A stretch of 44,896 bases of DNA from Clostridia bacterium (GCA_017516315.1 JAFXDE010000014.1:1-44896), one strand, 5' to 3'. Numbered from the stretch's first letter, positions 1 through 7,191 are shown. A program made the numbers and translations. Notes: a model not told the origin generated them from the sequence alone.

Positions 1-1
1 T

Positions 2-124
2 TACTATGCCAACAAGACACAGCAAAATAATTTTGCTGTTGTTGAAAGTTGGATAAAGAAAGAGCAATTCCGCAAAATAGCGGGGGAATTGCTCGAGATA
101 ATTAAATATTGTTCTATCGAGTGA
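2..124 (+). CDS. C-terminal tail of an unidentified protein (5' end outside the window)
   Basis: A frame open from the window edge encodes about 40 residues ending in ...EIIKYCSIE and a TGA stop at 122-124. The peptide is hydrophilic and looks helical (AVVESWIKKEQFRKIAGELLEII is amphipathic-looking), but I recognise no family. The same frame stays open for a further 28 codons after the TGA, up to a TAA, so this may be a gene shortened by a premature stop rather than an intact 3' end. Two perfect inverted repeats (19-39 and 62-94) lie inside the frame. With so little sequence, chance openness cannot be excluded. Confidence 0.4.
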   Translation, partial: YYANKTQQNNFAVVESWIKKEQFRKIAGELLEIIKYCSIE

Positions 125-555
125 ACTATACAAAATCAATATTTTATATACTTAAGGGGAATTATAAATGCTGAAGATAAAGGTCAAAGCTTTTTAATTC
201 CGTCTACAATGTAAAAACTTTCTATTCCGCAAATAATTACCGTATAATATATTTTAGCACTATTCAAATTTTTACAGAAAGATGCAAACAAATCAGCATC
301 TGAATACATTTACAATAATAACCAATGTTCCGAGCTTGTAAATACTATCAATTAAATACTATGTCTTTTAATTATAAACTTTCTTAGTAAGTAATCAGTT
401 AAGACTATTAATGAAAAAATTCAGCTTAAATTCAAAATAACTCCTCAATATCAATTTTTCCTATTTAATCAGTTTTTTGTTGATGATACTTTCATCGTTT
501 AAAAAAAACTGATTAAACGGATTTTTTTTGAACTAAACTGATTTTAATAATATAC
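125..555. other. AT-rich intergenic stretch with no convincing gene
   Basis: No frame of convincing length or ribosome-binding site is present on either strand. A 9-codon ATG frame at 168 follows an AAGGGGA, but it is too short to call. The notable content is a set of TAATCAGTT-type words (392-400, 466-474, inverted at 507-515, and a one-mismatch inverted copy at 537-545) and the long inverted repeat annotated separately. It may be decayed coding DNA or regulatory DNA upstream of the recombinase gene. Confidence 0.5.
464..529 (+). repeat. Long AT-rich inverted repeat with inner hairpin and T tract
   Basis: The left arm TTTAATCAGTTTTTT (464-478) is exactly complementary to AAAAAACTGATTAAA (503-517). 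Inside it is a second small hairpin, GATGA (482-486) with TCATC (492-496). Eight T residues follow at 522-529. The shape resembles a rho-independent terminator on the plus strand, but the stem is nearly all A/T. It lies about 340 bp beyond the previous stop codon and just upstream of the recombinase promoter, so a cruciform or protein-binding site is also possible. Confidence 0.5.
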
Positions 556-585
556 TTGACAAACTACACAAAAATTTTGTATAGT
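556..585 (+). promoter_or_regulatory. Sigma-A-type promoter of the recombinase gene with operator-like palindrome
   Basis: TTGACA (556-561), an 18-base spacer, then TATAGT (580-585). The spacer carries ACAAAA-A-TTTTGT (568-580), an inverted repeat that could be an operator. An alternative TATAAT lies at 591-596 without a well-spaced -35 box. The gene has AAGGAG at 601-606 and ATG at 615. Confidence 0.65.
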
Positions 586-614
586 TGATATATAATCATT
601 AAGGAGAAATAATT

Positions 615-1616
615 ATGGCGGATTATATTGACAGAAGCATTTTGCCTGACCTTGTAAATGAGTACATAAGTGAGCTTAGCGTAGTTAAAGGGAGAAGCAA
701 TCAAACCGTAAATGAATATATTTCAGACCTCAGACTGTTTTTCAGATTTCTTGTCGCAAAAAGCAAAGGTCTCCAATCCCCCGATGAATTAGAAAAAAAT
801 TTTGATATGTCTTACATCGATGTAAGCTTTATTTCGAAAATCACCTTAAAGGATGTTAATGAATTCTTAATATATTGCGCAGGCAACCGTTCTAATAATA
901 CTACTACGAGATCAAGAAAAGCTTCTTCCATTCGCGGCTTTTTTAAATATGTTTCTGATAAAATGCACTATATAGATGTTAATCCCGTCTCACAGTTAGA
1001 GGTAGCGAAAAGAAAGAGAGAGCTCCCCCGTTATCTTACTCTCGAAGAAAGCATCCAGCTTCTAAACAGCGTCGAGGGTCCGAATAAGACCCGCGATTAC
1101 TGTATACTGACCCTTTTTCTTAATTGCGGTTTAAGACTTGCTGAGCTGGTTGGCCTTAATGTAAGAGATGTAAACCTTACAGAAAAAACTATGGTTGTAA
1201 CCGGTAAAGGTAATAAACAGAGAAAGATTTATCTTAATAAGGCATGCGTCGATTCCCTTACAGCTTATCTTCAGGTAAGACCGCAGAATAATTTAAAAGG
1301 AGACGACAGAAACGCTCTTTTTATAAGCAGATTAAACAAGAGAATCGGAAGACAAGCCGTTCAGCTTATGGTTTATCATTATCTTGAGGTAATCGGCCTT
1401 GACGGTCAGCATTATTCTTGCCACAAATTAAGACATACGGCTGCTACTCTTATGTATCAGCACGGAAATGTTGATGTTCTTGTTCTGAAAGAAATGTTGG
1501 GACACGAAGCTATAGCTACTACTGAAATATACACACATCTGGAAAGTAAACAGCTGCGTGAGGCGGCAAAAAGAAATCCCCTAAGCAAAGAATTCGAACC
1601 GTCAGAAGCTGAATAG
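615..1616 (+). CDS. xerC: Tyrosine recombinase, XerC/XerD type
   Basis: A 333-residue tyrosine recombinase that should resolve chromosome dimers at dif. Residues 10-125 form the SAM-like core-binding domain and about 135-325 the catalytic domain. All catalytic residues are visible: R174 (in NCGLRLAELVGL), K198 (TGKGNKQRK), H270 and R273 (HKLRHTAA), H297 (LGHEAIATT) and Y306. The start has an AAGGAG ribosome-binding site and a good promoter. It lies next to spoIIM (converging, 15-bp overlap of the 3' ends); in Bacillus subtilis xerD (ripX) also lies near spoIIM, which favours a chromosomal Xer protein over a phage integrase. I cannot tell XerC from XerD by sequence alone. No attachment site or phage gene is visible beside it. 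Confidence 0.88.
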   Translation: MADYIDRSILPDLVNEYISELSVVKGRSNQTVNEYISDLRLFFRFLVAKSKGLQSPDELEKNFDMSYIDVSFISKITLKDVNEFLIYCAGNRSNNTTTRSRKASSIRGFFKYVSDKMHYIDVNPVSQLEVAKRKRELPRYLTLEESIQLLNSVEGPNKTRDYCILTLFLNCGLRLAELVGLNVRDVNLTEKTMVVTGKGNKQRKIYLNKACVDSLTAYLQVRPQNNLKGDDRNALFISRLNKRIGRQAVQLMVYHYLEVIGLDGQHYSCHKLRHTAATLMYQHGNVDVLVLKEMLGHEAIATTEIYTHLESKQLREAAKRNPLSKEFEPSEAE

Positions 1617-2222
1617 CTTAGAAAAGCTTACGGCAAGGATGCAATCAATAAGCGACGATAACAACATCATCACAACAGCAAAGACGATTCTGACTGTGTA
1701 GTATGTACGGTAGCTTTCTGTCTTGCTCTCCCCTTTTAATACACTCTTTATTTTAATAGAATTATCTATACAAGACTGCATCAGAAATATAACCGAAAAA
1801 ATCAGCAGAAATTTCCCCGGTGTAAATATAAGCAACGAGTATTCCAGACCCTTTAAGCCGAAGGATGAATATAAATATGTGTTTACCACTCCGATACCTA
1901 TAATTTTAATGAAGCCTATAATAGGAATTATCAGATATCCGATTGAGCTTGAACCGAGTATTACAGCAAAAACTACAAAAGGTAAATTTGATAAAAATAA
2001 TCCGGTAAAAACCTCTGTTTTTGTTCCACAGGTAAATTCACTGTAAAAGCTGTTGAAGCTTTCTTTTATACCGTCAGAAAGATAGTTTTCTGAAAGAATA
2101 TATATAACAGTTCCCGAGATTATGGCAGAGGCAACTACCAGAAATACAATAATGTTAATTCTTCCTCTGAACGAATCCTCGCTCTTTATGGTTCCTTTTG
2201 AGATTACGGCACTGATTTTCAT
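1602..2222 (-). CDS. spoIIM: Stage II sporulation protein M (SpoIIM) family membrane protein
   Basis: A 206-residue integral membrane protein, close to the 214 residues of the B. subtilis protein. SpoIIM acts with SpoIID and SpoIIP in the septal peptidoglycan machinery that drives engulfment of the forespore. The sequence has an N-terminal membrane segment at about 24-45, then a soluble loop with one cysteine. A central hydrophobic block follows (FLSNLPFVVFAVILG, then GYLIIPIIGFIKIIGIG), which is typical of the DUF95/SpoIIM family, as are the GLKGLEYSLLIFTPGKF region and a last segment near 175-200. It is 15 bp downstream of the TIGR04086-type gene and probably shares its transcript. The 3' end overlaps the convergent recombinase gene by 15 bp. 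The family call is from overall pattern, not a search. Confidence 0.78.
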   Translation of the reverse strand: MKISAVISKGTIKSEDSFRGRINIIVFLVVASAIISGTVIYILSENYLSDGIKESFNSFYSEFTCGTKTEVFTGLFLSNLPFVVFAVILGSSSIGYLIIPIIGFIKIIGIGVVNTYLYSSFGLKGLEYSLLIFTPGKFLLIFSVIFLMQSCIDNSIKIKSVLKGESKTESYRTYYTVRIVFAVVMMLLSSLIDCILAVSFSKLFSF

Positions 2223-2237
2223 AGTATTATCCCCTGC

Positions 2238-2633
2238 TTACTTTAGTCTTATGTTTACAGCAACTATTCCGCCAACTGCCGATAAAATAGTAGCTGTGAG
2301 AAATGTAATTATAATGCAGAGGTCAGGCTTGAATGAATTCATAATAAGTGATACTATAATAAAAGCAGCATTTAACGGTAAAGCACTTATAATCCCGCAG
2401 ATTATGCCTTTTTTCCGTTCCTTTATCCCTGCTAAAGCTCCGCAGACAAAGGACACAATTCCGATAAATACCAACGAATAAACAAACATCGAATCTGATT
2501 TTATATCACATACGACAGCTATCATTGTAAAGCCTGAAAATATCACAAGAGAAACAAGGATATTAATTATTTGTAATTTAATAAAGCTGTGAAGCTTTGT
2601 ACTTTTAGTGTTATTTCTTTTTCTTTCAGACAT
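2238..2633 (-). CDS. Small four-helix membrane protein, TIGR04086 (YrzE-like) family
   Basis: A 131-residue protein with a basic N terminus (MSERKRNNTKSTK) and four hydrophobic stretches at about 22-42, 48-68, 75-97 and 105-126. Between the second and third is GALAGIKERKKGIICG, the Gly-rich and Lys-rich turn I associate with the TIGR04086 membrane family of Clostridia, whose function is unknown. It sits between yajC and spoIIM on the same strand. Its ribosome-binding site (AAAGGGG) lies inside an imperfect hairpin at 2641-2676, so translation may be limited by that structure. The family assignment is moderate; the membrane topology is clear. Confidence 0.65.
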   Translation of the reverse strand: MSERKRNNTKSTKLHSFIKLQIINILVSLVIFSGFTMIAVVCDIKSDSMFVYSLVFIGIVSFVCGALAGIKERKKGIICGIISALPLNAAFIIVSLIMNSFKPDLCIIITFLTATILSAVGGIVAVNIRLK

Positions 2634-2640
2634 AAAAATA

Positions 2641-2676
2641 CCCCTTTCATATTACTACTAATGAATATGAAGGGGG
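2641..2676 (-). promoter_or_regulatory. Hairpin between yajC and the next gene that includes the ribosome-binding site
   Basis: On the plus strand CCCCTTTCATATT (2641-2653) pairs with AATATGAAGGGG (2664-2675), with one bulged base. Read on the minus strand, the 3' arm carries AAAGGGG, the likely ribosome-binding site of the gene starting at 2633, followed by TATTTTTATG. It could act as a partial terminator after yajC, as a translation brake, or both. Confidence 0.55.
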
Positions 2677-2697
2677 ATACTTTTTTATGACGGATTA

Positions 2698-3084
2698 TTA
2701 GTCCTTGTTTTCTTTTGCGGCCTTCTTTTCAGCCTTAGCCTTTTCAGCAGCAGCCTTGGCAGCTTCTCTTTCAGCCTGCATTCTTTCTGTAGCAGTGTTA
2801 TTGATCTGTACAGCCCAACGCTTAATCATCATTCTGTTTCTATCAGCGCCTGTTTCGATGATAAGAGAATCTTCCTTGGTAGTAACAACCTTACCGCAGA
2901 TACCGCCGATAGTAGTGATTTCATCACCGACTTCTACAGCATCACGCATTGCCTGTTCTTCCTTTTGTCTCTTCTTCTGAGGACGAATCATAAGGAAGTA
3001 CATGATTGCGAACATACCGGCAAGCATAATGAACATTGATGTTGATGAGCCGGTCTGTGTAGTTGTAGCAGTTAAAAATAACAT
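2698..3084 (-). CDS. yajC: Preprotein translocase accessory subunit YajC
   Basis: A 128-residue protein of the YajC family, which associates with the SecDF part of the Sec translocon at the cytoplasmic membrane. There is a single membrane helix at about 16-32 (MFIMLAGMFAIMYFLMI), followed by the family signature RPQKKRQKE and a cytoplasmic beta-rich domain with DEITTIGGICGKVV. The C-terminal 30 residues are a highly charged Ala/Lys/Glu tail (AAKAAAEKAKAEKKAAKENKD), common in clostridial versions. The start has a GGAGG site seven bases upstream and a sigma-A promoter at 3120-3148. No secD, secF, tgt or queA is nearby. Confidence 0.93.
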   Translation of the reverse strand: MLFLTATTTQTGSSTSMFIMLAGMFAIMYFLMIRPQKKRQKEEQAMRDAVEVGDEITTIGGICGKVVTTKEDSLIIETGADRNRMMIKRWAVQINNTATERMQAEREAAKAAAEKAKAEKKAAKENKD

Positions 3085-3119
3085 TTTAGATTTCCTCCAA
3101 TATTTAAAAATTCCATAAT

Positions 3120-3148
3120 ATTATAGCAGAACTAATCTAAAAAATCAA
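3120..3148 (-). promoter_or_regulatory. Sigma-A-type promoter for yajC and downstream genes
   Basis: Read on the minus strand: TTGATT (3148-3143), a 17-base spacer and TATAAT (3125-3120). The likely transcript starts about 25-30 bases before the GGAGG site of yajC. Confidence 0.7.
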
Positions 3149-3172
3149 TAGTTTCTGAGAATAATGAAGATT

Positions 3173-3835
3173 TTATGCGAATTGCTCCATACCTTCTGTC
3201 AATAACTGCTTTCTGATCAGCGTGTAAGCAATTCCGTCTGCTCTTTTCTGTATTTCATCAGCCAAAAGTGACGGATTTACATTTGTAGTGCTGCCGGCAG
3301 GAAGAATAACCGAAACTTTCACTCTTTCTCCGAAGGAAGAAACAGAATAATCTTTTATAAATTCAATAAGATTAATATCCTTTAAAACTTTATGTCTGCC
3401 TTTTTTTCCGAGCTTTTGTACAATAAGCTCATCCTGTGAGAGCATACCGTTAATTAAGCCTACAATTTTATCGGAATTACCTTCGCAGTCAAAAAAGATA
3501 TCGAACTCACCAAAGGTGATTTTTTTAGGATCAAAAACAGGATCAGAGACCTTTATAATCTCTATTCCGGGAGGCATATTATCCTTAAGCATAGCGAAAA
3601 TTTCTTCGTTTGTACTGTCCCCTTCTATTCTCATATCCATACTCTCACATAAGCTTTCCATTCCGAGAGAAAGAGGCAAAGCAAAGGTGATATAAGGATG
3701 AGGGTTGTAGCCCTCGGTATACCAGAGAGGTACCTTAGCTCTTCTGAGAGCTCTCGTCATAGCACGCATAAGGTCGAGGTGCGACACATAGCGGCTCATA
3801 CCCATTTTTTTAAACCATACTCTTACGCATCGCAT
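3173..3835 (-). CDS. TIGR03936/DUF2344 radical-SAM-associated protein
   Basis: A protein of about 220 residues of the DUF2344 family, always found with, or fused to, the radical SAM protein encoded just upstream. Typical features are VRVWFKKMGMSRYVSHLDL at the N terminus, RALRRAKVPLWYTEGYNPHP at about 32-51 and ITFALPLSLGMES. I prefer the ATG at 3835 because GGAGG lies eight bases before it; a GTG at 3838 would also fit. The gene overlaps the radical SAM gene by about 26 bp, implying coupled translation and equal amounts of both proteins. The substrate and reaction are unknown. In many Clostridia this pair is followed by rng and rplU; here yajC follows instead. Confidence 0.85.
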   Translation of the reverse strand: MRCVRVWFKKMGMSRYVSHLDLMRAMTRALRRAKVPLWYTEGYNPHPYITFALPLSLGMESLCESMDMRIEGDSTNEEIFAMLKDNMPPGIEIIKVSDPVFDPKKITFGEFDIFFDCEGNSDKIVGLINGMLSQDELIVQKLGKKGRHKVLKDINLIEFIKDYSVSSFGERVKVSVILPAGSTTNVNPSLLADEIQKRADGIAYTLIRKQLLTEGMEQFA

Positions 3836-5666
3836 CACATTTACCTCCGTTCAGCATATTTGTACCGCAGCCTGCACATTTAATTTTACAGTGAGGTGTG
3901 GTTTCGTTTTCGTAAGCCTTTTTACTTTCGGAAATAAGAAATTCCTTTCTGATTCCGTAGTCAAGGTGATCCCAAGGAAGAATTTCTTCGTATTCTCTCT
4001 TTCTGCTTGAATAGAAAAGAGGATCTACTCCGCATTTTTCGAAGGCCTCGAGCCAAACATCAAAGAGGAAATTATCATCCCAGGAATCGAACTTACATCC
4101 GTGTCTCCAGGCATATTCAATAACATCGGAAAGTTGTCTGTCTCCGCGAGCGAAAACACCTTCGAGAAAGCTTATATTAACCTTATGGTAGCTTACGCTG
4201 ATCTTCTTCGTTTTAACTGATGAAAGAAGATGGTTCTGCTTGCTTATAAGCTCGTCCATAGTATCCTGTGCTTCCCACTGAAAAGGAGTAAAAGGTTTGG
4301 GCACAAAGGATGAAACACTTATACTTACCTGTACGCCCTTTCCCTTAGGCTTGTCCGGGTTACGGTAGAACTCATTTACTACTTTCTGAGCGAGCTCAGC
4401 AATACCCGCGACATCATCATAGGTTTCCGTAGGTAGTCCTAACATAAAGTAAAGCTTTACTGCTGTCCAACCACCCGAAAAAGCCTGTCTTGCCGTATTC
4501 ATAAGCTCTTCTTCTGTTACATTCTTATTTATCGCATCACGAAGCCGCTGTGTGCCTGCTTCGGGAGCAAAGGTAAGGCCGCTTCTTCGTACTCTTTTAA
4601 GATAACCCATAAGCTTCTCGGAAAAATTATCAACGCGAAGAGACGGAAGAGCAATGTTAACCTTATAATCCTCTGTCCATGAGAGAAGCTTTTCCATAAG
4701 CTCCTCAAGATGGGTATAGTCACTTGTACTGAGGGATGAAAGTGAAATTTCATCGTAGCCTGTAGTCTCGCAGAGGCGCTTACACTGTGTATTTATTGTG
4801 TCAGCTGATTTTTCACGAATGGGTCTGTACAAAAAGCCTGCCTGACAGAAACGGCAGCCGCGGATACAGCCTCGGAGTATTTCGTGTACGACACGGTCGT
4901 GAACTACCTCTATGAAGGGTACGATAAATTTGTCGGGATAATGTACCGTGTCAAGATCGGAAATAATCCTTTTGGTAACCTTTTCGGGAGCTGTTTGAGT
5001 AGCTTTAACAGCTTTGACGGTTTTATCTTCATTATACTCTATTTCATATAATGAGGGTACATAGACACCCTTTATCTGTGCAGCACGCTTTAAGAATTCA
5101 GCCTTACTGACATTCTCTTTTTTACAAGAAATAATAAGGTCGAAAAGCTCGTCAGACACCTCTTCGCCGTCACCGAGCATAAATAAATCAAAGAAATCAG
5201 CTATAGGCTCAGGATTACAGGCGCAAGGACCGCCGCCTACTATAATCGGCGTAAGCGAGCTTCTGTCCTTTGATCTCACCGGAATACCGGCTAAGTCGAG
5301 CATATTAAGAATATTAGTATAGGAAAGCTCATACTGAAGTGTAAAGCCTATAAGATCAAATTCCGTCAGAGGATCTCCGCTTTCCAGAGCGTAAAGAGGA
5401 ATATTTTTCTCTCTCATCTCCTTTTCCATATCGGTCCAGGGCGCAAAAACTCTTTCGCACCATACATCATCTCTGGAATTAGCCGCTGAATAGAGAATCT
5501 TGATTCCGAGATGTGACATACCGATTTCATAGCTGTCGGGAAAACAGAAGGCATATCTTAAATCAACCTTGCTTTTATCCTTGACGACACTGTTAAGCTC
5601 TCCGCCGGTATATCTGCCCGGCTTTTGAACGAGAGGGAGGATTTTTTCTACTTCTTTGCTTATCAT
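3810..5666 (-). CDS. B12-binding-type radical SAM protein, TIGR03960 family
   Basis: A 618-residue radical SAM enzyme. The N-terminal 200 residues resemble a cobalamin-binding Rossmann domain (CFPDSYEIGMSHLGIKILY, IIVGGGPCACNPEPIADFFD, GDGEE). The core follows, with the iron-sulfur motif C267-I-R-G-C271-R-F-C274 (HEILRGCIRGCRFCQAGF), and then FAPEAGTQRLRD and KLYFMLGLPTE. The C-terminal tail ends in a Cys cluster, HCKIKCAGCGTN then GGKCDAM, which might bind another cluster or metal. It is YgiQ-like, but the reaction is unknown. It lies 3 bp downstream of the M50 protease gene and overlaps DUF2344, so all four genes probably form one operon. The cobalamin-binding role is inferred from the family; no clear DxHxxG motif is visible. 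Confidence 0.88.
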   Translation of the reverse strand: MISKEVEKILPLVQKPGRYTGGELNSVVKDKSKVDLRYAFCFPDSYEIGMSHLGIKILYSAANSRDDVWCERVFAPWTDMEKEMREKNIPLYALESGDPLTEFDLIGFTLQYELSYTNILNMLDLAGIPVRSKDRSSLTPIIVGGGPCACNPEPIADFFDLFMLGDGEEVSDELFDLIISCKKENVSKAEFLKRAAQIKGVYVPSLYEIEYNEDKTVKAVKATQTAPEKVTKRIISDLDTVHYPDKFIVPFIEVVHDRVVHEILRGCIRGCRFCQAGFLYRPIREKSADTINTQCKRLCETTGYDEISLSSLSTSDYTHLEELMEKLLSWTEDYKVNIALPSLRVDNFSEKLMGYLKRVRRSGLTFAPEAGTQRLRDAINKNVTEEELMNTARQAFSGGWTAVKLYFMLGLPTETYDDVAGIAELAQKVVNEFYRNPDKPKGKGVQVSISVSSFVPKPFTPFQWEAQDTMDELISKQNHLLSSVKTKKISVSYHKVNISFLEGVFARGDRQLSDVIEYAWRHGCKFDSWDDNFLFDVWLEAFEKCGVDPLFYSSRKREYEEILPWDHLDYGIRKEFLISESKKAYENETTPHCKIKCAGCGTNMLNGGKCDAMRKSMV

Positions 5667-5669
5667 TTT

Positions 5670-6266
5670 TTAACTCCATTTCTTTATAACAGTTATAAAA
5701 ATTAAATACACATCAATAGCTATCAAGCTGATATTTACAGGATAGAAAACGGTATATATCGCCGAAGAAAGGACAAATAAAACCGTAAAAAAATACGAAA
5801 TAACAGTAAAATACGATTCGTCTGTTTCTTTATATTTCATAAAATATTTAATAGCTCTGCCGAGGTCAAGAGAAGAAACAGGGAATGAATTAACCGCCGC
5901 AATTATAAAATTTACCACCGAAACAATAAGCAGTTCGGTTTTTCCCGAAAGCCTAAACAGTCCGAATAAAACCAAACCGAATATACAGTTAAAAATTATT
6001 CCGCCCAAAGCTATCAGTATTTCATTTTTATATGATGTAAAGCAGCTGTCACATTTACTGATTCTCATACCGAATAGAGTAAACTCTATTTTAGATGGCT
6101 TTTCATCTAAAATAAACATAAAAACCAAATGACCGCATTCATGTATTAGTGACGATAAAACAGAACAGAGAATTATTTTTTCATCGCATAAAAGTGTCAT
6201 AGTCACGATTAATGCAAAAAAAGAAAAGGAAAGCTTAATGCTTATATTGCCGAATCGAAAAATCAT
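5670..6266 (-). CDS. spoIVFB: M50 family intramembrane metalloprotease, SpoIVFB-like
   Basis: A site-2-type protease of about 198 residues, likely to cleave a membrane-tethered sporulation factor such as pro-sigma-K. The zinc-binding HEXXH is HECGH, 42-46 counting from the ATG at 6266, within a hydrophobic helix. The third ligand is probably the Asp in SFPVSSLDLGR, in the place of the usual NxxPxxxxDGG motif. There are five or six membrane segments. I chose the ATG at 6266 because it forms an ATGA overlap with the upstream stop codon; an in-frame GTG at 6281 would add five residues. The upstream M23 gene occupies the position of SpoIVFA, its inhibitor/anchor in B. subtilis. Substrate identity is inference. 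Confidence 0.75.
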   Translation of the reverse strand: MIFRFGNISIKLSFSFFALIVTMTLLCDEKIILCSVLSSLIHECGHLVFMFILDEKPSKIEFTLFGMRISKCDSCFTSYKNEILIALGGIIFNCIFGLVLFGLFRLSGKTELLIVSVVNFIIAAVNSFPVSSLDLGRAIKYFMKYKETDESYFTVISYFFTVLFVLSSAIYTVFYPVNISLIAIDVYLIFITVIKKWS

Positions 6267-6997
6267 TCTCCGAGCAGCCACATAGGATTATATCTGATAT
6301 CTTCTTTTCTCACCTCGAAATGAAGATGCGGTCCCGTGGAATATCCGGTCGAACCGACCAAAGCAACCGTTTCTCCCTGTCTTACTACCGTGCCCTTTTC
6401 CACAAGCACTTCACTGCAATGGCAATAAAATGTCACAAGACCGTCATTATGCTCGAGATACAGATAATTCCCTGCCTTTGTATCAAAGCCTGTTTTAAGC
6501 ACCTTTCCGCTGAAAGCAGCTCGTATTTTCGTGCCTTCACCGGCCGCAATATCAAGGCCCGTATGAAAGCCGTATTCACCGGTTATCGGACTGATTCTGT
6601 AGCCGAAATAAGAGGTATACCTGCCTTTTTCAATCGGTGGTAAAATCTTTACAGTAGAAAACACAGGCGCAAAACTGGTTTTGTCGGCAGCCTTTCTGTA
6701 TTCGATATCATCTCCGCCTGCTCCGCTGTAATCAGTATCAACATAGCCGGCCACGGGAAAATCGTCCTTAATATTAAGAACGGTAAAAATCTCGCCGTCA
6801 TAAAGATGCTTACGGAAGGTTTCGACTGCCTGAGTCATTTCCGCAGAGTCAAGATTATAATTCAGGAGTGCGAGATAATTCTGTCTGAAATCTCCGTCAG
6901 CTCCGAACAGATAAATTACAGTCGTAAGCACAATAAAAATAACAATCTGACTGACAAGAACGGGGAAATAATAGTCTTTTTCTTTAATGTCACTCAT
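6263..6997 (-). CDS. Membrane-anchored M23 (LytM-type) peptidase in the SpoIVFA position
   Basis: A 244-residue protein with one N-terminal membrane helix (about 11-31), a linker, and a C-terminal LytM/M23 domain (about 118-240). The metal and catalytic residues appear complete: H145 and D149 (GFHTGLDIA), H192 (FYCHCSE), and H224 with H226 (GPHLHFEV). An active endopeptidase toward peptidoglycan cross-links is therefore possible. Context with the SpoIVFB-like gene suggests a SpoIVFA or SpoIIQ-type role in the mother-cell or forespore membrane. I chose the ATG at 6997, which has GGGTGA five bases upstream; a GTG at 7006 is possible. The stop overlaps the next start. A promoter lies at 7063-7090. 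Confidence 0.82.
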   Translation of the reverse strand: MSDIKEKDYYFPVLVSQIVIFIVLTTVIYLFGADGDFRQNYLALLNYNLDSAEMTQAVETFRKHLYDGEIFTVLNIKDDFPVAGYVDTDYSGAGGDDIEYRKAADKTSFAPVFSTVKILPPIEKGRYTSYFGYRISPITGEYGFHTGLDIAAGEGTKIRAAFSGKVLKTGFDTKAGNYLYLEHNDGLVTFYCHCSEVLVEKGTVVRQGETVALVGSTGYSTGPHLHFEVRKEDIRYNPMWLLGE

Positions 6998-7062
6998 AAA
7001 TATCACCCGTAAAATATATGCAGAAATCAGTCAGAATATTAACGGGACTATTATACCAATAC

Positions 7063-7090
7063 ATTATATCACATTTCTCGTCTATGTAAA
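7063..7090 (-). promoter_or_regulatory. Sigma-A-type promoter for the M23/M50/radical SAM operon
   Basis: Read on the minus strand: TTTACA (7090-7085), a 16-base spacer and TATAAT (7068-7063). It is back to back with the promoter of the divergent DUF5058 gene, with about 20 bp between the two -35 boxes. Confidence 0.6.
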
Positions 7091-7109
7091 GTTTTTATTT
7101 GATATTTTG

Positions 7110-7138
7110 TTGACTATTTCTTCCTTAGATGATATTAT
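7110..7138 (+). promoter_or_regulatory. Sigma-A-type promoter for the DUF5058 gene pair
   Basis: TTGACT (7110-7115), a 17-base spacer and TATTAT (7133-7138). The gene follows with GGAGG and ATG at 7192. Confidence 0.7.
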
Positions 7139-7191
7139 AGCATTATTATGATGTTCAAAGCATTCAATATCAAAAAAACGGAGGAAACAAA

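Noticed and set aside
615-1616. Recombinase as phage or integrative-element integrase
   Set aside because: No tRNA attachment site, excisionase, relaxase or phage gene is nearby, and linkage with spoIIM fits a chromosomal Xer protein.
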